From Armatimonadetes bacterium CG06_land_8_20_14_3_00_66_21 (GTDB taxonomy: Bacteria; Armatimonadota; Abditibacteriia; CG2-30-66-41), in the NCBI GenBank assembly GCA_002779825.1, contig PEVN01000512.1, positions 1 through 64,000 on the forward strand: DNA of 64,000 nucleotides, read 5' to 3'. Positions 57,858 to 64,000 of this stretch are shown one piece after another. Numbering within the stretch: position 1 is the first letter of the stretch; each line of letters starts with the position of its first letter. The notes under the pieces are model-generated. The model worked only from the letters and a program-made list of their open reading frames with translations. It was not told where the DNA came from and searched no databases. The translations under genes and the position numbers were made by a program.

Positions 57858-59846
57858 ATGCCAAGAGCAGTCCCTCCGAGGGGGCCGAAGACGAACAGCG
57901 TCCCAGGTCCTCAAGCAGAAGACCGGAGACCAACCGGGCACTTCTATGCGTACGCGGCCCTTGCAGGGGCCGTGTCCCTCGCCGGCTACGCGTTGACCGT
58001 ATGCCGAACCCTTGCCTACGGCGGCGATTGCGGCGACGTGACCGCCTCGTCATTCATCCTGGGCAACTGCCACCCGACGGGCTATCCGCTCTATCTGGTC
58101 CTGGGCAAGCTGTTCGCCGCGGTCCCGGTCGGCGACGTGGCCTTCCGCTACAACTTGCTGTCTGCAGTCAGTGCAGCCGGCGCCGTCTTCGTCGTGGCGC
58201 TGTTCGTGTCGGAGATGACCGGGCAGGGAATGGCCGGGCTCTTCGCGGGCGTGACGTTCGGGTTCCTCTACGCAGTCTGGACTCAGGGCGTCATCGCGGA
58301 AGTCTACACCCTCGGGCTGCTGCTTGCCGCCTTGATCCTGCTGGCGGCCCAGCGCTGGGCAACCCGGAACGACGCCCGCTGGCTGCTTGCCGCCGGCTTC
58401 CTGTCGGGACTCGCCGCCGCGCACCACCTGTCGTCCGTCTATGTGTCGGTGCCGGCCTTTGCGTACTGCGCCGCCGCATGCCGCCGACGACCTGGGGCGC
58501 TCCGCCTGCTTGCTGGAGCCTTGGCACTGGGACTGTGCGGCTTGCTCCTGTACGCCTACCTGCCACTACGGGCGGCGGCGCAGCCCGCGCTCAACTGGGG
58601 CGATCCCTCCACGTGGGACCGCTTCCTCGCCCATGTGAGCGGCCGCCTGTACCGGTCGCACGTGTTCGGCACGCCGCTGTCTGCAGTGCCAGGGCGTCTC
58701 ACTGCATACGGCGCCCTCGTCGGTCTTCAGTTCCTCTTCTCGGCGCTCTGGATCCCGGTCGGCCTCGTCTGGCTGTTTCGACGGAATCGCGGCTGTGCAG
58801 CGCTGTTGGGGGCGGTATGGGTGCTCAACGTCGCGGCCAACATCCGCTACGAGGTGGGGGACCTGTGGAACTTCATGCTGCCTTCGTTCCTCTCGCTGGC
58901 AGCCTTCGCCGGGGCCGGGATGGCAGCGTTCACCACCGCTCTCTCCCGGCGCTGCGCCCAGTCACCCATGCCTGGACTTGTGCCATGGATGGCCGCCCTG
59001 GCGTGTGTGGCGATGCAGGCCAGCATCACCGCCCCGGTGCCGGACGTCAACCTGCGACACAACCGGACGGCCCGAGAGTACAATGAGCAAGTGCTCGAGG
59101 CGCTCCCGCCCCATGCCGCCCTGTTCGTGGAGAGCGACGAGAACCTCTTCGCCCTCCAGTATCTTCAGCACGTTGAGGGGAAGGGGACCTCCATTGAGCT
59201 TCTGTCTGTCCCCGCGCTGGAGGCGTTCGGCGACGGGCTGGCCACGCAAGTCAGTCGCCGCCTCGGGAGGCGCCCCGTCTTCTGCGCGTTCTACCCGCAG
59301 CAGCTTGCCGCACGGCACTACCTTCGCTGCTCGGACACAGTGACGGAAGTCAGTGCCACGCCCGCCGAGGTCCGGACCGTGACCCGCGACGTTGGCGGCG
59401 GTTCGGCGCTCCTCCGCGTCGGCGGCGTTGCCCTCAGTTTCCTTTCGCCGCCGCGGGCGATAGTGAAGAAAGGCAACAGCGTCGGCGTCCGGTTCCGTTG
59501 GACAAAGGAGCCTACCGGCCCACTCGACCCAGTGAGTGTGGAGTTGGTGTGCGTTCCGGCCTCGCCGGGGGGAGCCGACCCCAACGCCGATTCTGACAGC
59601 TCGCGATCGGTACTGGCGGTGAGCGACCTCGTGACTCGGTGGAGCACCCGCTACCCGCTGGCCGGAGGGCGCCCGCTCGCCAAAGTGCCTCTCGAGACGG
59701 GGCGAGTTGTCGAGGAGCGGGCGTGTCTGACGGTGCCCGGGAACGCGCAGACGGGCCGATACCAAGTGTTTGCGAGGGTGTGTCCGGCCGGCGGCCCGCC
59801 TTCGGCGTACCAGGCCGTCATGGATCTCTCTGCAGTTCAGCGATAG
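57858..59846 (+). CDS. DUF2723 / glycosyltransferase-39-like polytopic membrane protein
   Basis: CRTLAYGGDCGDVTASSFILGNCHPTGYPLYLVLGKLFA...QGVIAEVYTL...NWGDPSTWDRFLAHVSGRLY. Confidence 0.8.
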   Translation: MPRAVPPRGPKTNSVPGPQAEDRRPTGHFYAYAALAGAVSLAGYALTVCRTLAYGGDCGDVTASSFILGNCHPTGYPLYLVLGKLFAAVPVGDVAFRYNLLSAVSAAGAVFVVALFVSEMTGQGMAGLFAGVTFGFLYAVWTQGVIAEVYTLGLLLAALILLAAQRWATRNDARWLLAAGFLSGLAAAHHLSSVYVSVPAFAYCAAACRRRPGALRLLAGALALGLCGLLLYAYLPLRAAAQPALNWGDPSTWDRFLAHVSGRLYRSHVFGTPLSAVPGRLTAYGALVGLQFLFSALWIPVGLVWLFRRNRGCAALLGAVWVLNVAANIRYEVGDLWNFMLPSFLSLAAFAGAGMAAFTTALSRRCAQSPMPGLVPWMAALACVAMQASITAPVPDVNLRHNRTAREYNEQVLEALPPHAALFVESDENLFALQYLQHVEGKGTSIELLSVPALEAFGDGLATQVSRRLGRRPVFCAFYPQQLAARHYLRCSDTVTEVSATPAEVRTVTRDVGGGSALLRVGGVALSFLSPPRAIVKKGNSVGVRFRWTKEPTGPLDPVSVELVCVPASPGGADPNADSDSSRSVLAVSDLVTRWSTRYPLAGGRPLAKVPLETGRVVEERACLTVPGNAQTGRYQVFARVCPAGGPPSAYQAVMDLSAVQR

Positions 59847-59860
59847 GATGTCCCCGCCCC

Positions 59861-60463
59861 ATGTCCCTCTCCCCGCTCTGCCCACTCTCGGCCGTTGAGA
59901 CCGTCGTGATCAATGCTATTCTGTGCCTGGTGCTTGTGGTCGCGACGTACACAGACGCCACGCGCGCAAAGATCTACAACCTGCTGACGTTCCCCGCGAT
60001 GTTGACCGGGTTGCTCCTGAACACTCTCCTGTGGGGCCACGCCGGCCTCACTCTGGGCGCGGCGCTTGAGGGGCTCAAGTGGGCCGGGCTGGGGCTGGCA
60101 GTTGGCTTTGCGCTGCTTCTCGTGCCGTTCTGGCTCGGCGGCACGAAGGCGGGCGACGTGAAGCTGCTGATGGCGGTGGGCGCGCTGAAAGGCTGGGAGT
60201 TCGTGCTTGTCGGGTTCCTCTACGGCGCCGTCCTGTTTGGCGTCGTGGCCATACTCATCCTCGCGCGGCGCGGCAAGCTCGGTCGGACACTGAGCAACAT
60301 CACCAACTACTTCTACGGCATGGCTGTACTGCACTCGGCACCGGAGCTGTCCCCTCCGGCAGACGACAGCAAGTACCCGTACGGCATCTCTCTGTCTCTG
60401 GGCTTCGCCGTGGCACTGATCCTCCAGTACACCTTGGGCCGACCGAACTTCTGGCAGTGGTAG
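59861..60463 (+). CDS. A24-family prepilin peptidase (CpaA-like)
   Basis: YTDATRAKIYNLLTFPAML...LGGTKAGDVKLLMAVGALKG. Confidence 0.87.
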   Translation: MSLSPLCPLSAVETVVINAILCLVLVVATYTDATRAKIYNLLTFPAMLTGLLLNTLLWGHAGLTLGAALEGLKWAGLGLAVGFALLLVPFWLGGTKAGDVKLLMAVGALKGWEFVLVGFLYGAVLFGVVAILILARRGKLGRTLSNITNYFYGMAVLHSAPELSPPADDSKYPYGISLSLGFAVALILQYTLGRPNFWQW

Positions 60464-60653
60464 CCCGCCACGAGGGAGCTGCACAGGACCGGACCCGAGT
60501 CGAGGAATCGAGACGGGTTCGGGCTGAAGGGTCACTGTCACTAATTGTCCTTGCCCGGTCTCACGACCGGAAGTACACTGTGCCACGTATCGCGAGGCTG
60601 GCCCGGGAGTATTCGCTGCGCGGCACTGGCGACTGCGAGCAAGGAGAAGCTTG

Positions 60654-61103
60654 ATGAAGGCAAAGGACCTGATGACAACGGACGTGGTGACCGTCGTAGA
60701 GACCGCCACCGCCAGAGAGACCATCGAGGCCATGGTGAGAACCGGCCATCGCCTCCTGCCGGTGACGAACGACGCCGGCCGTTTCGTGGGTGCGGTGACC
60801 CAACTGGCATTCGTTCGGCTGTGCTTGCCTAAGTACGCCGAGCAGATCGGCGATCTGGCCTTTCTGCCCGACGACTTCGAGCCCTTTGACCACCGCCTAG
60901 AAAAGGTGGGCCAGGTGCAGGTGAGCGCGGTGATGGACCGAGCCCCACTGACCGCCACTGAAGACACTGCCGTCGTTGAACTCGCCGCGTTGATGACCCT
61001 CCACGAAGTGGACACGTTGCCCATTCTGCGGGACGGCAAAGTCGTGGGCATCGTCGGCCTGCAGGACCTCGTCGGCGAGATTGTGCACCCGCACGCGCGG
61101 TAG
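60654..61103 (+). CDS. Tandem CBS-domain protein
   Basis: MKAKDLMTTDVVTVVETATARETIEAM...VMDRAPLTATEDTAVVELAALMTLHEVDTLPILRDGKVVGIVGLQDLV. Confidence 0.88.
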   Translation: MKAKDLMTTDVVTVVETATARETIEAMVRTGHRLLPVTNDAGRFVGAVTQLAFVRLCLPKYAEQIGDLAFLPDDFEPFDHRLEKVGQVQVSAVMDRAPLTATEDTAVVELAALMTLHEVDTLPILRDGKVVGIVGLQDLVGEIVHPHAR

Positions 61104-61134
61104 TGCGTTCGGAACCAGCCCCCCTGAAATGCGA

Positions 61135-61169
61135 ATCGCCCCCTGGCACACTTGGTGCCAGGGGGCGAT
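61135..61169. terminator. Bidirectional hairpin between convergent genes
   Basis: Perfect 15-bp stem atcgccccctggcac-acttg-gtgccagggggcgat. Confidence 0.75.
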
Positions 61170-61225
61170 GTCATTCCGAGAGAACTTCCAGGCAGAGAAA
61201 CGACTCAGGATTTTCCGGAACCGGG

Positions 61226-61543
61226 TTACTGGCTCTCTGCTTCGCCCTCTCCGCCGTCCGCCGAGGATTCTTCGGTCGGTTCTTCCTTCTTCTCCTCTGA
61301 CTTGGCAGACTCGCTGGGAGTCTCGTCATCGGAAGACGTGGCGGGAGGAACGGCGCTCTCAAATTCCTTGGCTGCACGCATCTCGCTGATGCCGATGGCC
61401 AGAGCCAACAAGCCGCCACATACAAGGGTGACGCCGATGCAGCCCTGCAACACGTAGATGAACTGATGCCACCAGCCGACGAGCGCGATGATGCCAAGCA
61501 CCGAGCACACTGCGCCGATCAGAATTGCAAGCATGTTTCCCAT
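61226..61543 (-). CDS. Small membrane protein with acidic C-terminal tail
   Basis: MGNMLAILIGAVCSVLGIIALVGWW...LVCGGLLALAIGISE then E/S/K-rich tail. Confidence 0.6.
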   Translation of the reverse strand: MGNMLAILIGAVCSVLGIIALVGWWHQFIYVLQGCIGVTLVCGGLLALAIGISEMRAAKEFESAVPPATSSDDETPSESAKSEEKKEEPTEESSADGGEGEAESQ

Positions 61544-61833
61544 GTCTTTCTCTGCCCTCCTTTCGCACAACTTGCTTTGCTTGCGCCAGCCGCTGTTGCC
61601 GAGTCCTGACTTGGACACTCACGAACTCAGAACGAACCTACCTGCCAGCGGCGCGCCTGCCAGTGTCGGCAACATTCCAGGTCAGGACGCGGATATTATA
61701 GCACACGACTCCGGCGACAGCAACAACGCCAGCAACTGAACGCATTGACGACCCTCCGGCGAGTGTCGTATCCTACGTGTCGCCGGGGCAATCCGTCCGA
61801 GCGACGTCTTCGCCGGAGAAGGGTGTGCCTGGC

Positions 61834-62637
61834 ATGAAATCCGTTGTTGTCGCGCTGGTGCAGTTGAACTCGACCGCAGCGGTCGGCGCAAACGTCGACC
61901 GCGCGGCGCGCCGCACGGCAGAGGCGCTCGCCCGGGGAGCCGAGTTGGTATGCCTGCCGGAGATGTTCAACTACCTCGGCGCTCTCCATGGGTGCGCGAA
62001 ATGCGCCGAAGAGATCCCGGGTCCCTCGCTGGCGACGCTGTGTGATCTCGCCCGCGAACACAAGGCGTGGATCGCCGCAGGGACAGTGCTTGAGCGCAAC
62101 GGTGACGCAAGGCCGTTCAACACCTCAGTGGTGCTCAACCCAACGGGCGAAGTGGCCGCCCGCTACCGCAAGATCCACCTGTTCGACATCGATCTCCCCG
62201 GCCGAGTCCGGTATCGGGAATCGGCCTTTCTGTCCGCGGGGGATGACCCCGCGATCTGCGAGACCCCTTTCGGGACACTGGGGCTCAGCATCTGTTATGA
62301 CCTCCGGTTCCCCGAGCTCTACCGCAAATACTCCGCACAGGGCGCCTCCCTGCTGCTGGTGCCCGCAGCCTTCACCATGGAGACCGGGCGCGACCACTGG
62401 GAGCCGCTGCTTCGCGCCCGGGCCATTGAGAACCAGTGTTTCGTCGTCGCCACGGGCCAGACGGGGAAGAAGGAAAGCGGACTCGTCTGCTATGGGCGGT
62501 CGATGGTCGTCGACCCCTGGGGCCTCGTGGTTGCGCAGGCGGCGGACGAGGAGGGTCTCCTGGTGGTGGAACTGGATCTGACAGCAGTCGAACGCGTGCG
62601 GGAGCGCCTTCCGGCGCTTAGGCATCGCCGGCTATAG
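61834..62637 (+). CDS. Carbon-nitrogen hydrolase (nitrilase superfamily)
   Basis: [40 protein letters not shown]; catalytic E-K-C pattern. Confidence 0.9.
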   Translation: MKSVVVALVQLNSTAAVGANVDRAARRTAEALARGAELVCLPEMFNYLGALHGCAKCAEEIPGPSLATLCDLAREHKAWIAAGTVLERNGDARPFNTSVVLNPTGEVAARYRKIHLFDIDLPGRVRYRESAFLSAGDDPAICETPFGTLGLSICYDLRFPELYRKYSAQGASLLLVPAAFTMETGRDHWEPLLRARAIENQCFVVATGQTGKKESGLVCYGRSMVVDPWGLVVAQAADEEGLLVVELDLTAVERVRERLPALRHRRL

Positions 62638-62702
62638 TCCCGGGGCCGGTCTCCCGGTTCTGTACCGCGTCTGGCGACTTCCGGCCTTTTTTTTCGCAAC
62701 CA

Positions 62703-62731
62703 TTGACAGCCGCTCGCGGGCATAGTATCCT
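62703..62731 (+). promoter_or_regulatory. Sigma70-type promoter upstream of MraZ-like gene
   Basis: TTGACA - 17 bp - TATCCT. Confidence 0.65.
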
Positions 62732-62799
62732 ATGGGTCACTACCAAAGACTATCCGATACTTTCCTCGTATAGATAGCCACTTACCGGGACTGACTACA

Positions 62800-63255
62800 G
62801 TGACACAGGAAGCAACGGAAACCGAGAAGCCCGGCGCCTTCCGCTCCTATGTCGGCCATGCCGAACGCACCGCTGACCCCCAGTGTCGCGTGCAGTTGCC
62901 GGATGACTGGATCCACGACACGCCCCAGCGGTTTATCGCGAAGCTCGGCGTGATTCACCCGGGCGTCGTCTCCCTCTTCCCGCCCGAGGCGGCCCAGTTC
63001 ATGGTGCCGGCGCTCACGTCGGAGACCTTCGACCCTACTCACCTGCTGAAGATGACGAAGGTCGGCAAGGACATCCACCACGTGACAGTTGACAGCAACA
63101 ACCGCCTGCCACTATCGGAGGCGAAGTTCAGATCGCTGTTGACTCCGGAGGGCAAATCTGCCCCCGTCAAGCTCTTTGGCAGTGTTCACTTCTTCTCGAT
63201 CTGCCCGCTGGGCGTGTGGCCTGAGGTTGAGCAGCACCTGCTGAACTCCACGTAG
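62800..63255 (+). CDS. MraZ-like (duplicated AbrB-type) protein
   Basis: Two AbrB-like strands: DPQCRVQLPDDWI and DSNNRLPLSEAKFRSLL...VKLFGSVHFFSI; size close to MraZ. Confidence 0.5.
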   Translation: MTQEATETEKPGAFRSYVGHAERTADPQCRVQLPDDWIHDTPQRFIAKLGVIHPGVVSLFPPEAAQFMVPALTSETFDPTHLLKMTKVGKDIHHVTVDSNNRLPLSEAKFRSLLTPEGKSAPVKLFGSVHFFSICPLGVWPEVEQHLLNST

Positions 63256-64000
63256 CCGTGTCCGGCGAGCAGTTCGGGGCAGTTTCCGACGCACTCAGGT
63301 GGCCGCGCCCGGTCCGTCCGGGCGCTTGGTCATTGGGAGGGAGGTTCGTCGCCTCGGCCTGCATCGCAGCAGCTTCGTAGCAGCTTCGCAGTCAGCGGAC
63401 TGAACGGAACGTCGGCCAGTTCGCTCCGCGGTTACCGCCGCAGCAGAATCGCTGAAACGCAGCAGCAACATTCGCAGCCCCTCTTCACAGCAACTTAGGC
63501 CGAGACGGCGACCTCCTTCCCCTTCTTTGAAAACTCCGCGTTCCGGGCGTGGCCGGCACTTCGTTCTCCCAGGTCGCTATCGCCTCGCTGCAGCAAGCCA
63601 TCACCACGGCCACGCCCCTTTTCTCCTTCGTCCTCTCGCCACTTCGAGGCGGCTGTTCAACCGCTTCGAAGCGGCGAGACGGCCGGCTTGCGCTTGGTTC
63701 GCCGGCTGCCTCCACGTGTTCTCCCCTGGAAGGGCGTCCCGTCGGCTGCGCACCCCGTCGCCGTCCGCTCACAGCAACACCGCAGCCCGCGGCTTGTTCT
63801 GTCGACAGGCATGTTCAGGCCGCAATCCCAGCACAATCACCGCCACACCATACCACCTCCTCGCCGTCTCCGTCTCGACCCAGGTCGGCGGGCCCCCTCC
63901 CTTTTACACTCCGGCATTCACCCCCTCCTCCCCTCGGGCGCCACTCGCACGTGCCTTCCGGCAGTTCCGCCGCGTCTCCTCACACCTTGCCGTCGCGATG

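Noticed and set aside
63485-63772. 95-aa minus-strand ORF in the post-mraZ region
   Set aside because: Arg-rich, no motif, no ribosome-binding site; likely chance ORF.

Overview
High-GC bacterial chromosomal window with dense coding on both strands. No rRNA, tRNA, CRISPR array or intact insertion sequence was recognised by eye. Main blocks: (1) 1.6-8.6 kb (+), a six-gene glycolate/lactate oxidation operon combining GlcD/E/F-like and LutA/B/C-like proteins. (2) 22.45-8.68 kb (-), a 12-gene respiratory operon: alternative complex III (ActF ... ActA-B-C-D) with an A2-type caa3 oxidase module (SCO, CoxA, C, D, B, CtaB) inserted between ActF and ActA. (3) 22.6-30 kb, an iron/ROS-defence island: double-rubredoxin-FAD oxidoreductase, rubredoxin, Zwf, rubrerythrin, ferredoxin, three ferritin-like proteins, HEAT protein, desulfoferrodoxin. 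(4) 30.4-38.6 kb (+), sugar/glycan genes with an embedded receiver-domain protein and a toxin-antitoxin pair. (5) 39-50.7 kb (-), response regulator/histidine kinase, GH57, IlvB, Nfu, LarE, NuoI, CysK and a DapA-like protein. (6) 50.9-56.6 kb (-), a KAP NTPase-FGE fusion and a CBM9/DUF4091-like protein, separated by a MITE-like inverted repeat. (7) 57.6-63.3 kb, Flp pilin, DUF2723 protein, prepilin peptidase, CBS protein, nitrilase and an MraZ-like protein followed by about 745 bp without convincing coding. The most unusual non-coding signal is a set of short tandem repeats (9-bp and 7-bp units, different sequence at different sites) placed in the gene-gene junctions just upstream of start codons. 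The second most unusual is the KAP/FGE gene with its adjacent inverted-repeat element. All family calls come from reading translated motifs; no database search was run.
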